From the NCBI GenBank assembly GCA_039680175.1, contig JBDKTO010000021.1, positions 1 to 64,000 on the forward strand: DNA of 64,000 nt, read 5' to 3'. Shown here in pieces: positions 51,706 through 60,308 of this stretch. The DNA comes from Veillonellales bacterium. Lineage in GTDB: Bacteria > Bacillota > Negativicutes > JAAYSF01. The translations under genes and the position numbers were made by a program. How positions within the stretch are numbered: the stretch's first letter is position 1; each line of letters starts with the position of its first letter. The notes under the pieces are model-generated. The model saw only the letters and a list, made by a program, of their open reading frames with translations, did not search any database and had not been told where the DNA came from.

Positions 51706-53082
51706 TCAGTGAGATAAAAATGCCATATACCCCTTTTTCGTTTCGTATACATCAGCTTTGCTTACAACTTCCCACGGTGCATGCATATTAAGCAAGGCTA
51801 CGCCACAGTCGATTACTTCCATGCCATAAAGTGATAAAATATAAGCAATCGTACCGCCGCCGCCAAAATCAACCTTCCCCAGTTCCGCCGTCTGATAGGC
51901 AACTTTATGTTCATCTAAAATATGTCTTAATTTTCCAATATATTCTGCATTTGCATCATTTGAACCGGATTTTCCCCTTGCGCCGGTAAACTTATTGAAT
52001 ACCATTCCTTTGGCAAAATAAGCTGCGTTTTTCTTTTCAAAGGCGGAAGCGAACGTTGGATCAAATGCCGCGCTGACATCGGATGATAACATTCTTGAAT
52101 TAGCCAGCGTTCTTCTCAGTATCAGTTCTGAATATCCGCCCATTGCATTTAATACTTCCGCCGCCGTATTTTCGAAAAATTTCGATTGCATGCCAGTCGC
52201 ACCGACACTGCCTATCTCTTCCTTGTCCACAAGGATTGTACAGGCTGTTCGCTTTACGCTTTCAAACTCAAGCATTGCTGCTAAGGAAGTGTAAGCGCAT
52301 ACCCGATCATCATGACCGTAAGCCATAATCATACTCTTATCGATTCCCGCTTCCCTTGCCTTTCCTGCCGGAACCACTTCTAATTCTGCCGAGATAAAAT
52401 CTTCTTCCTCAATGTCATATGTATCCTTGATAAGTTTCAATATTTGTTTCTTTACGGCATCTTTTTCTTCGCCTTGTAATGGCTTATTTCCAATAATTAT
52501 ATTAAGTTCTTCGCCTTCGATTACTTTATCCGCCTTTTTTTCAAGCTGCTCATGTGCTAAATGAATGAGCAAATCAGAAATGAACACAACAGGATCTTTC
52601 TCATTTTCACCCATGACTATTTCAACAACCGTTCCATCCTTTTTTGCGACAACGCCGTGAATGGCCAGCGGTAAAGTAACCCACTGGTATTTTTTAATTC
52701 CGCCATAATAATGGGTATCCAGATAAGCTAACTCTGTATCCTCATATAATGGATTCTGCTTAACGTCAAGTCTGGGAGAATCTATGTGCGCCCCTAAAAT
52801 GTTCATTCCCGCTTCAATCGGATTTTCACCAATCAAAAATAAAGCAATTGCTTTCTTCATGTTTGCAGCATACACTTTATCTCCGGCCTTTAACTTTGTT
52901 TTATTTTTTATAATGTCTGCCAGATTTTTATAACCGGCCTTTTCTGCCATTTCCACAGAAACTTTCACGCATTCTCTCTCTGTTTTTCCGCTATCTAAGA
53001 ATTTTAAATATTCCTTATTAACCGCTTCTAGTTCCCTCAATTCGTTTTTATCATATTTTGTCCAAACATTTTTTCTTTCCAT
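51706..53082 (-). CDS. M18 family aminopeptidase
   Basis: 458 residues. The metal-binding motifs GAHIDSPRLDVK (near 93), DKEEIGSVGATG (near 285) and the C-terminal NMHAPWEVVSKAD block identify the M18 aspartyl aminopeptidase-type family. It cleaves acidic or neutral residues from peptide N termini in the cytoplasm. The ATG used follows GAAGGTATTTGTTC; a TTG two codons upstream is less likely. It is a single gene with its own promoter region. Confidence 0.92.
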   Translation of the reverse strand: MERKNVWTKYDKNELRELEAVNKEYLKFLDSGKTERECVKVSVEMAEKAGYKNLADIIKNKTKLKAGDKVYAANMKKAIALFLIGENPIEAGMNILGAHIDSPRLDVKQNPLYEDTELAYLDTHYYGGIKKYQWVTLPLAIHGVVAKKDGTVVEIVMGENEKDPVVFISDLLIHLAHEQLEKKADKVIEGEELNIIIGNKPLQGEEKDAVKKQILKLIKDTYDIEEEDFISAELEVVPAGKAREAGIDKSMIMAYGHDDRVCAYTSLAAMLEFESVKRTACTILVDKEEIGSVGATGMQSKFFENTAAEVLNAMGGYSELILRRTLANSRMLSSDVSAAFDPTFASAFEKKNAAYFAKGMVFNKFTGARGKSGSNDANAEYIGKLRHILDEHKVAYQTAELGKVDFGGGGTIAYILSLYGMEVIDCGVALLNMHAPWEVVSKADVYETKKGYMAFLSH

Positions 53083-53327
53083 GAACAAATACCTTCTTTC
53101 TTTATTATTGGTACTAACAAATATTGTATCACATCTCTGGTCTGTGCGAATGGAAGCGCGATTCTAAAATTACTAAAACCCTCTATTTTTATACTGTGAA
53201 TTATCAATTGATAAATGAAGGTCTATTTTATAAAATATAAACATGGAGATATTGATTGCAGCTTCATTCCCTTAAATACAAAGCCATGATCGCAGCCACT
53301 GATCATCTACTTAGATTGGAGTTTCCT

Positions 53328-54587
53328 ATGAAAATTACAAAATTTATAATTTTACTTATTATCGTTACCCTGCTATTGAGTTTTTTCTTAACATCGAGCG
53401 CTTCCTTCGTCCGGACCAATAAGATACAGCTTGCGTGGATAAGCGGCGACGATGCTGTGGCGTATGAACTGGAGGTAATGAACAAGCCTTATAAGCCAAC
53501 TGATTCCGTACCGGCCGACGAGCTCGTCTACCATGCGGCAGATATTTTTACTCCCGGCATTGAGCTGGACTTAAATCAGCTTGCTATTCCGCATATTGAT
53601 AAAGCATACTATAGAATTAGGCCCTTAGATTTAAACAGGCAGCCTATCGCGAATTTTTCTGAACCTATGCCGTTATCCGGCGGGCAATTAAATCCCACAG
53701 CCCCCCAGCCCACAGCTCTTTTCAATTCAAATCGTCCGGCACCGCTTTACCCGACATATTCCTGGATCCCTGTATTAGGAGCAAAACATTACATCGTTGA
53801 AATTACGAAGGGTGCTCCTGAAAACCCCAACGGAATCCGCCCCTCAATGAAGCGGGTGCGCAGCTACACCGTGGATGGCGGATTTGATTGTTATGACACA
53901 CACGCTTATGTAGAAGAAAGCACCTATTACTGGCGAGTACTTGCCCTGAATAGCTGCTACTTTCCTATCGGCACTTACTCGGATGCCATCCCCTTTCATG
54001 TTTCTGTAAAGCATTATACGTGGGCAGTTTTTGGCGACAGCATTACACATGGCGGCGGAGCTGTATCCAACCCGCCTTCCGATATTCGGTTTGACTACTC
54101 GTCTTACATACCTTACGAAATTAAAAACCTGGGCAGAAGCGGCGACAGTGCTGAATCCTTAGTCGAGCGTTTCGACAGCGACGTTTTGCCGTTTCAGCCG
54201 AAGTATCTTTTGATCCTCATAAGCGGCAACAGTATACGAGGCGGAACGAAGGGCGAAGATGTAATTGAACAATTCCAAAGGCTCATCAATAAATGTGAGC
54301 AAGCCGGCATAACTCCAATTTTTTTAACGATTCCACCGATCAATCCCGACAGAATTGAACAAGTCTTTCAAAAGCCATCTGTTGATGATTGGCAAAATCA
54401 AACTGATATCGTCAATACTTTCTTAAAAAAGCAGCCATATGTAATTGATATTAACCCCTTATTAAGCGATCAGCGCGGCTATTTGCCGGTAATCTATTCA
54501 CAAGACGGGCTGCATCCTGATATCTCGGGTAAAAAGGTGATAGCTGACGCTGTAATTCAATTTCTTTATACTTTTGATAGAAATTGA
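53328..54587 (+). CDS. Secreted SGNH/GDSL hydrolase with N-terminal fibronectin III-like region
   Basis: 419 residues. A signal peptide (basic start, hydrophobic core about 8-25) precedes two fibronectin III-like segments (about 28-240) and a GDSL-type esterase domain. The catalytic Ser is in FGDSITHGGGA (near 249), block III is ISGNS and block V is DGLHPD near the C terminus. The enzyme would hydrolyse ester bonds of a surface or extracellular polymer. The ATG used follows TTGGAG; a longer frame lies upstream. It converges with the spore-surface gene block. Confidence 0.88.
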   Translation: MKITKFIILLIIVTLLLSFFLTSSASFVRTNKIQLAWISGDDAVAYELEVMNKPYKPTDSVPADELVYHAADIFTPGIELDLNQLAIPHIDKAYYRIRPLDLNRQPIANFSEPMPLSGGQLNPTAPQPTALFNSNRPAPLYPTYSWIPVLGAKHYIVEITKGAPENPNGIRPSMKRVRSYTVDGGFDCYDTHAYVEESTYYWRVLALNSCYFPIGTYSDAIPFHVSVKHYTWAVFGDSITHGGGAVSNPPSDIRFDYSSYIPYEIKNLGRSGDSAESLVERFDSDVLPFQPKYLLILISGNSIRGGTKGEDVIEQFQRLINKCEQAGITPIFLTIPPINPDRIEQVFQKPSVDDWQNQTDIVNTFLKKQPYVIDINPLLSDQRGYLPVIYSQDGLHPDISGKKVIADAVIQFLYTFDRN

Positions 54588-54645
54588 AACGGAAAACAGG
54601 GTATCCGTATTTGCGCTGTCCGGCGCAAGTAAATTCTGCCTGTAT

Positions 54646-54674
54646 AAGGCCTGCCTTTCGGCAGGCCTTTTCAT
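54646..54674. terminator. Bidirectional terminator
   Basis: AAGGCCTGCC pairs with GGCAGGCCTT, with T-runs on both sides, between the SGNH gene and the first SPOCS gene. Confidence 0.9.
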
Positions 54675-55208
54675 TTATACTATATGGCATGGTGAAGCCG
54701 GGGCCGGCTTAGCCCGCAAAAACAGAGTGACATTTTTAAATATCTGCCGGCTGTTAACTGCCTGAACAAATACATCTTCGACGCAGCTATCAATGCACAA
54801 TAAATCGGTTACAGCGATGGTGGATTTGAGGACAATAAAAGTTGAAAAAGGAATGTCGAAATGAGCGGCATGAACGGATTGTTGACGTACAGCGGCTGTA
54901 TACACAATTTTTTGGTGAAGGATGCCTTCAACAATCAGTTTTTTACCGGTCAACGTAGTGCCTTCTTGATTTTTTGTACCCTCTGGCGTCTCAATAATTC
55001 GCTGGGAAATAATTCTTACTTGAATATAGACTTTATCAATAGATTCAATATCCGGTTTTTGGCAAGGCAGCGTCAGCACTTCCGGTATGGATAGCTCCGA
55101 CCAGTTTCTGTCGGTGGCAAGTGCCGGATCCACATCCTCAAAGGTAAGCGTCGCTGGATCGCATAACCCAATTATCTCTACCGCACTTTCAATACAATTA
55201 CAAATCAC
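54675..55208 (-). CDS. SPOCS-domain (DUF3794) protein of the spore-surface island
   Basis: 177 residues. The core of the SPOCS fold is visible: LPCQKPDIESIDKVYIQ (near 48), TGKKLIVEGILHQKIVYTA (near 87) and VHAAHFDIPFSTFIVL (near 111). The family includes SipL of Clostridioides, which joins spore coat layers. The start is GTG, 9 nt after AAGGAGG; no ATG fits the frame. It is the last gene of four minus-strand genes headed by the collagen-like gene. It is one of five paralogs here. Confidence 0.85.
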   Translation of the reverse strand: MICNCIESAVEIIGLCDPATLTFEDVDPALATDRNWSELSIPEVLTLPCQKPDIESIDKVYIQVRIISQRIIETPEGTKNQEGTTLTGKKLIVEGILHQKIVYTAAVRQQSVHAAHFDIPFSTFIVLKSTIAVTDLLCIDSCVEDVFVQAVNSRQIFKNVTLFLRAKPAPASPCHIV

Positions 55209-55226
55209 GCCTCATAACCTCCTTCC

Positions 55227-55883
55227 TCATGACTGGCAAACCAGCGGTGTAGCCTTAATAAACAAAGTAACGTTTGTAAACACCTGTCTATCGGTACAAC
55301 CCGCCACGAAAATATCTTCTATGCACATATCAATCTTGAATCTTCTGGTTAATGGATCATCCTCGTCTAGAATAATGAAAGCCGAAAACGGAACATCGAA
55401 ATGCATCGCGTGAACAGACTGCTCAGGAACTGCCGCCGTGTAAATGAATTTTTGTCTGAGAACTCCTTCGATTACTAATTTTTTGCCGGTAGTATATAAG
55501 CCTTCCGCATTGGTAATGGGTACGATTGTCTCAACACCATATGCATCTGTTCTGATGAGCACCGGCGTTCTCACTACCCTCTGGGAAATTAACTGCGACA
55601 CAATTGTAACGTCTAACAACTGCTCAATATCGGGCTTTTTCTCTGGAACACATAAAACTTCCGGAATGAATAACTGTACCCATCTTCTGTCGGTAGCAAG
55701 GGTCAACATGCTGGACACCGTAGCCTCCGGACATGTGCCTTTTACTCTCAATAACTGTTTGCACTCATGTTCCTCCGGTTTCGAAAAATGCATTTTACAG
55801 GCTGACGTACAGGTGACTGAACCCATATTGAGATTATCCGTCGTCTCACAGGATTCCGTTTGACTCTCAACGCAATAATCCAC
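55227..55883 (-). CDS. SPOCS-domain (DUF3794) protein, longer Cys-rich version
   Basis: 218 residues. The same core is present (VPEKKPDIEQLLDVTI near 90; TGKKLVIEGVLRQKFIYTA near 143; VHAMHFDVPFSAFIIL near 167), after an extra N-terminal Cys-containing region (ETTDNLNMGSVTCTSACKMH). The GTG start follows GGGAGGAAGAAA. It sits 18 bp from both neighbours and is probably co-transcribed. Likely role: assembly of spore coat or exosporium, as inference from the family and context. Confidence 0.85.
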   Translation of the reverse strand: MDYCVESQTESCETTDNLNMGSVTCTSACKMHFSKPEEHECKQLLRVKGTCPEATVSSMLTLATDRRWVQLFIPEVLCVPEKKPDIEQLLDVTIVSQLISQRVVRTPVLIRTDAYGVETIVPITNAEGLYTTGKKLVIEGVLRQKFIYTAAVPEQSVHAMHFDVPFSAFIILDEDDPLTRRFKIDMCIEDIFVAGCTDRQVFTNVTLFIKATPLVCQS

Positions 55884-55900
55884 TTTCTTCCCTCCTTCCC

Positions 55901-56473
55901 TTATAACTCGCTCAGGCATTCTGCTCCTGCCGTCGGTGCAGGTACTGCCTGAAGCAATAATGTCACATTCTTAAATATATACCGATCGCGGAATTCTTTG
56001 ATAAATAGATCTTCTACACAAACATTCACCTGAAAATTAATTAACTGAGTGTCCACTGAAGTTGTACCAATTGTAATAAATTGCGGAATTACAATATAAG
56101 CAGAAAATGGTACAACAAAATGCACTGAATGCACTGTTTGCTCGGGAACTTCTGCCGTGTAGGTTACAGTTTGACAGAGCTGCCCTTCGACAATCAATTT
56201 TCTTCCGGTTACAACAACCCCTGCGTAGTTGGTAATGAACTCAGTGCCAGTCACTGGGCTGCGCGGAGTTATGATTACTTTCTTTCTTACAATGTTTGCC
56301 GAAATATTCACTGAATTAATCTGCTCAATACAAGGCTTTTGACTGGGAATAATCAGCGTCTCCGGCACTGAAATTTCCGTCCAAAAGGGATTGAGGTTTA
56401 AATCAAATGCCTGAATATCGCAAAGACCGGCAATGTCAATACCAAACATATCGGCCTGACACCCATAACTCAT
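55901..56473 (-). CDS. SPOCS-domain (DUF3794) protein
   Basis: 190 residues with the paralogous core (IPSQKPCIEQINSVNIS near 46; TGRKLIVEGQLCQTVTYTA near 88; VHSVHFVVPFSAYIVI near 112). The ATG follows AAAGGAGGCTTTTTC. It is the second gene of the minus-strand block, about 40 bp after the collagen-like gene. The five paralogs differ mainly in their Cys content and in the loop between the two blocks. Confidence 0.86.
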   Translation of the reverse strand: MSYGCQADMFGIDIAGLCDIQAFDLNLNPFWTEISVPETLIIPSQKPCIEQINSVNISANIVRKKVIITPRSPVTGTEFITNYAGVVVTGRKLIVEGQLCQTVTYTAEVPEQTVHSVHFVVPFSAYIVIPQFITIGTTSVDTQLINFQVNVCVEDLFIKEFRDRYIFKNVTLLLQAVPAPTAGAECLSEL

Positions 56474-56515
56474 GAAAAAGCCTCCTTTCTTGAATTAGAA
56501 ATTACTTCACAATGG

Positions 56516-57817
56516 TTAAGACAAAAATACATCGTCGATATACCAAATACCGCCCAATAATGTCTCCCCTACAGGAGGAACAGTCAGTGGATTCACCTCC
56601 TCGGCAATAAATACAAGCGTCAACTGGAAGGCATCGCTGCACTTACATGGGTTCGGCGGATATTTACAGCAGGAATCCAGGAAGTAATAGGATTCAAAAT
56701 CATATCCTGTTACTTGAATAGGCGTAGTTGACGGGGTTACCGTTACTTGATTAGGCACGCCTTCCATAATGATTACAGAGGCAACAGCATCAGCCGGATT
56801 CAGTGTCCCGCTGCTGATTTGAGTGCGCACATCACCACGGAACACCAGCGCACTTGTACGCAAGCTAAAAGTGTTTGCCGCGCCGTTTTTCTGGTCATAT
56901 CTTGCTCCCCAGAAATTAAGCTGTGTGAAGAAAGAACGGTTGCGGCCGGAAAGCATCGACAAATCAATAAGCTGGGTCAGATATGCGTTCTGCCAAGTAC
57001 CCGGCAAAGCGGGATCTGTAGGATTCGGCACAAATACAGGCTGAAGCCGTGCAGAAGTGCGGCCGGTATGGGCGATACGCGTTAAGAAAGCTGAATCGAT
57101 TTCCGGTGACGGCGGCAACGGTGCAAGGCTTGCCCTTATTGCCAACCAGTTGCTCGTTAATATCGGACCTTCGAAGCTTCCGTCTTTAACTAAATTGCAT
57201 CTTATACCGCTTTCCCGCAAATCATCTTGAGGCCAACATGTTCCTTGAATACCAGGATGTCCGGGAGATCCAAGGCAAATCGGCGTACTGCTGCAGCCGG
57301 ACTGAACGGGAGCTGCCGGCGGCGGCTCTGGTGGTCCAGTACATATCTGTGTACAGTTACCACAGGACGAAACGGGAGGCGCTGTTGGTCCGGGAGATCC
57401 AGTGCATATCGGCGTGCGGTTACAGCAGAACTGAACTGGCGGCCCTGGCGGTCCGGGTGGTCCTGCGGGTCCGGGTGGTCCAGTTGAGCCAATTGGTCCC
57501 GGCGGTCCGGGTGGTCCCTGACAGCCAGTATCTCCCCTTGGCCCAGGAGGCCCTGCTGGGCCCGGATAGCCTGGAGGTCCCATTGGACCAGGGAATCCGT
57601 AATAGCCCGCATCGCCCTTTGGTCCGGGATAACCAGAGTATCCCCTAGGTCCGGGAGCACCATAACTGCCATTATCCTCCCTGGATCCGGAAGATTCAGG
57701 CAGCCCTGGAGGGCCGGCAACGCCCTGAATAACATAAGGAGCCGTCCCTGTGCATATATTAGCAAAGTTTTTTGCCGGCCGGGGACTGTTGTAATAATAC
57801 GATATATTACCTGACAT
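56516..57817 (-). CDS. Collagen-like spore-surface protein (BclA-type)
   Basis: 433 residues. A short N-terminal region (about 1-32) is followed by interrupted Gly-X-Y triplets (about 33-130, with many GPPGPPG), a Cys/Pro-rich stretch (about 130-205), and a C-terminal beta-rich domain (about 205-433, opening [16 protein letters not shown]). This layout resembles the exosporium filament proteins of Bacillus and Clostridium. The C-terminal domain is like a carbohydrate-binding or NTTRR-F1-type module, but this was not settled. The ATG follows AAAGGGGTGAGAAA. It heads the minus-strand SPOCS block. Confidence 0.9.
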   Translation of the reverse strand: MSGNISYYYNSPRPAKNFANICTGTAPYVIQGVAGPPGLPESSGSREDNGSYGAPGPRGYSGYPGPKGDAGYYGFPGPMGPPGYPGPAGPPGPRGDTGCQGPPGPPGPIGSTGPPGPAGPPGPPGPPVQFCCNRTPICTGSPGPTAPPVSSCGNCTQICTGPPEPPPAAPVQSGCSSTPICLGSPGHPGIQGTCWPQDDLRESGIRCNLVKDGSFEGPILTSNWLAIRASLAPLPPSPEIDSAFLTRIAHTGRTSARLQPVFVPNPTDPALPGTWQNAYLTQLIDLSMLSGRNRSFFTQLNFWGARYDQKNGAANTFSLRTSALVFRGDVRTQISSGTLNPADAVASVIIMEGVPNQVTVTPSTTPIQVTGYDFESYYFLDSCCKYPPNPCKCSDAFQLTLVFIAEEVNPLTVPPVGETLLGGIWYIDDVFLS

Positions 57818-57896
57818 TTTCTCACCCCTTTACTACATCGTATTCACTTTACAAAACAAAGTTACATAGTCGGATTCATATTTTTACAACAAAAAT

Positions 57897-57928
57897 TGCA
57901 AGCTAACGATTCACCCCATTAGCTTGCA
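57897..57928. repeat. Inverted repeat between the divergent spore-surface blocks
   Basis: TGCAAGCTAA pairs with TTAGCTTGCA around a 12-nt loop. It lies in the 221-bp divergent region and may be an operator or a hairpin in a leader. No confident promoter was identified. Confidence 0.5.
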
Positions 57929-58038
57929 GTATCCGGTACATAGGAGTCATAAATTGTCATCATAAACCAGTAACCTTTTTGCCGATAAAATAATAAGCTG
58001 ATACTAAAATAGATAATTAATATTCAGAGGTGATCATT

Positions 58039-58647
58039 TTGTCTGACCAGCAAATTGACTTCATCGGACTCACTCAACCGTCACGCTTTCCGCCTAATCT
58101 ATTGCCGGACTACTGCACCGAAACCTGTGAAACCGACAAACTATGTATTCCCTGCCAAAAGCCGGACATTTCCCAAATATTAAGCGTAAGTATTAATATA
58201 TCATTATCTTCTACCAAGGTGATCTGCACCCCCTGCGGTAAAAAACTGGTTATCGAGGCTGTCAAGCATCTAAAAATAATGTACATTGCGGCTGAACCCT
58301 GTGAAACCGTCCATACTGCCCATTTTTGTCTCCCACTCTGTATGTTTATCCTATTAAAGGATCCTCATCGTGAAGTAACGGATATCTGTACAGTAGTCGA
58401 ATATGTATCCATCAAACAGCTTGATTGCCGCTGCGTAGCTGTATCGGCATTAATCCTAGCCTGCGCTATCCTTAAGCCCTGCTGCCCTAGCGACCCGTGT
58501 GAACCCTGCTGTGATAACCACGAACACCATCATTGCCCAGCTCTCCACACCACCTGCGGCACCCCGCCGTATAAGACCGAGCTCTGCACTGTATGCCATA
58601 GCGAAAAAAAATACTCACCATCGTATACCTGCAGTACTGAATATTAA
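58039..58647 (+). CDS. SPOCS-domain (DUF3794) protein with Cys/His-rich tail
   Basis: 202 residues. The core reads IPCQKPDISQILSVSIN (near 37), CGKKLVIEAVKHLKIMYIA (near 70) and VHTAHFCLPLCMFILL (near 95). The last 60 residues are Cys- and His-rich (PCCPSDPCEPCCDNHEHHHC), a likely metal-binding or cross-linking tail. The TTG start follows AGAGGTGATC, which matches the 16S 3' end well; a GTG 9 nt upstream overlaps the site. It starts the plus-strand block of the island. Confidence 0.82.
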   Translation: MSDQQIDFIGLTQPSRFPPNLLPDYCTETCETDKLCIPCQKPDISQILSVSINISLSSTKVICTPCGKKLVIEAVKHLKIMYIAAEPCETVHTAHFCLPLCMFILLKDPHREVTDICTVVEYVSIKQLDCRCVAVSALILACAILKPCCPSDPCEPCCDNHEHHHCPALHTTCGTPPYKTELCTVCHSEKKYSPSYTCSTEY

Positions 58648-58725
58648 AAATGGTGCAAAATCCCAAATTTCTAGGAAAGAACTCAATTCACAAATATAAA
58701 CTGCCCCATATAGGAGGAAGGCTTT

Positions 58726-59445
58726 ATGAGTCATAAAATAAGAGCGTTTGTGAATGTGCACAACACATTTAAACTACCCGAGAATAAACCCGATATTGAG
58801 TTCATACTGCGGGCAGCAACCTTTCCGCACATAGAATATGCCTCTACTATTGATAAACGAGTAATTTTTAGGGGCTACCTGGATTTATGCATAGAGTATG
58901 CAGCTAAAACCGCTGACTGTTCCCAACTAGTCTACTTTGCCTGTTTTAAACTGCCCGTCAACTCCGGTGTTATAGAATATTGCCGGATAAAGGCCGATCG
59001 TAATGTCCAATTGAAAGTAAAAACTAAATACCTAAAAGTAACTGCTGTCGATTGCCGCTGTATTGACTGTGTAACCGTAGTCAATGTTATGGCTGTACAA
59101 TTCGCCAATCATTTTCATAACTTGCCTTCTCATATTTGTCTGCCTTATTTTTCACAACCCTTCTTTTCTTGCGGACCTACATTTTGCCAGGATATTACAT
59201 TAAATGACTGCCAACCAGACTGCCCGCCCTGCCATCTGGCCAAACCATGTGATACTTCATTAGATTGCTGCGAATCCCCGTCCTTCCTGTCCTGCGACTG
59301 CATGGAATCTGACCATTTACCAATCTCAGTTACCTACGAAAACACCCCTTCCACATATGCCTGCTGTGACTGCATGCCATGTTGCAAACCGTCTGAGCAT
59401 TACTATCAGGACTGCTGCTCCCGCAATATTTTCATCGGAACGTAA
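58726..59445 (+). CDS. Cys-rich divergent SPOCS-like protein
   Basis: 239 residues. It shares the LPENKPDIEFILRAATF opening of the paralogs, but the second block is diverged (QLVYFACFKLPVNSG). The C-terminal half is very rich in Cys (DCCESPSFLSCDC and ACCDCMPCCKPS among others), suited to disulfide cross-linking or metal binding. The ATG follows AGGAGGAAGGCTTT. It is 78 bp after the preceding SPOCS gene. Confidence 0.8.
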   Translation: MSHKIRAFVNVHNTFKLPENKPDIEFILRAATFPHIEYASTIDKRVIFRGYLDLCIEYAAKTADCSQLVYFACFKLPVNSGVIEYCRIKADRNVQLKVKTKYLKVTAVDCRCIDCVTVVNVMAVQFANHFHNLPSHICLPYFSQPFFSCGPTFCQDITLNDCQPDCPPCHLAKPCDTSLDCCESPSFLSCDCMESDHLPISVTYENTPSTYACCDCMPCCKPSEHYYQDCCSRNIFIGT

Positions 59446-59478
59446 TATCATAATAATACTGTATCGGAGGCTAAAAAT

Positions 59479-60030
59479 ATGCATTGTATCTATGAGGAAA
59501 ACTCAGTCGTTACCCCGCCTTTTCCAATTTCACTAACCAATAATACAACCGCAGAAATTGGAAAACTAACAATATGCAGACCTCTGCAGCAGTGTGGCTG
59601 TTTGATTGTAACCGCTGTGGTAAACTGGAGTGCAACCTTTACGCCTCCCGATGGCGTTAGCGCCACAGTAAGCACTGCCGGTTATGCCGATATAGTCATT
59701 GAACTTCTGTTTAATAACAATGTAATATACCGAGTATTCCAGACAGCGCTGCAAAAAGCCATTCCCCTGCCACCAGCATTATTCTCAAGTGCATCAACGA
59801 CCTGCGAAATTGCCCCGTTGCTGTATAGTTATCAAATGCCTTTCTGCTTCAATAGCTGCGGCTATTATGATATGATCGCCCTCCATGCTACCGCCAAGCT
59901 GGTTGCCCCTGTAGTAAGTACAGGGACAGCTGCAGCATCGGCAAATATTGGAGCCGTAACACTAATCGCCGAAGTTGTCAACATGCATAGAACGAAAGAG
60001 GATACAGCCGATGTCATAATAACCGAATAG
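59479..60030 (+). CDS. Unknown beta-rich protein of the spore-surface island
   Basis: 183 residues. It opens with a short acidic lead, has two Cys-containing segments (CRPLQQCGCLIVTAVVNWSA; CFNSCGYYDM), and the middle is rich in beta-type Val/Ile/Thr strands. A jelly-roll or TNF/C1q-like fold is possible, as in BclA C-terminal domains, but no clear match was found. The ATG follows CGGAGGCTAAAAAT. It is the last gene of the plus-strand block, 33 bp after the Cys-rich SPOCS-like gene. Confidence 0.72.
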   Translation: MHCIYEENSVVTPPFPISLTNNTTAEIGKLTICRPLQQCGCLIVTAVVNWSATFTPPDGVSATVSTAGYADIVIELLFNNNVIYRVFQTALQKAIPLPPALFSSASTTCEIAPLLYSYQMPFCFNSCGYYDMIALHATAKLVAPVVSTGTAAASANIGAVTLIAEVVNMHRTKEDTADVIITE

Positions 60031-60208
60031 ACACAGTCTGAATTTATCACGGCACTGTAGCAATAAAAAACTAGTTTAGTGATTGCTTTGAATTTTCCGG
60101 CAATTATTCCCGTCATCACAATCTATAAATGTCCACATAAACAAGGGGACAGGTATTTTGTTTTACCAGCTTTACCGTAAAACATCTTCCCTATCCCCGC
60201 GTCTTCTT

Positions 60209-60264
60209 CCCGACTCGCAGGAACCGTCCCCACGAGTCGGGCAATAAGATTGCTCTCATTGCCC
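60209..60264. terminator. Two overlapping hairpins downstream of the acyl-CoA synthetase gene
   Basis: CCCGACTCG pairs with CGAGTCGGG, and GGGCAAT pairs with ATTGCCC directly after. They could terminate the minus-strand unit. The core between the first arms (GGAACCGTCCCC) resembles the REP-like repeats, so the region may be a REP cluster. The 278-bp gap shows no gene. Confidence 0.55.
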
Positions 60265-60308
60265 GTTAAAATGGTAGACATACTTTTACAAGCCCTTAAA
60301 TTTGAATT

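Noticed and set aside
57238-57648. Plus-strand frames inside the collagen-like gene
   Set aside because: They are low-complexity translations of the antisense of Gly-Pro repeats with no ribosome site.
57202-57825. 207-codon frame overlapping the collagen-like gene on the same strand
   Set aside because: It is a frame-shadow produced by the GGN-CCN-CCN periodicity of the Gly-X-Y repeats; the collagen-like frame has the ribosome site and the complete domains.
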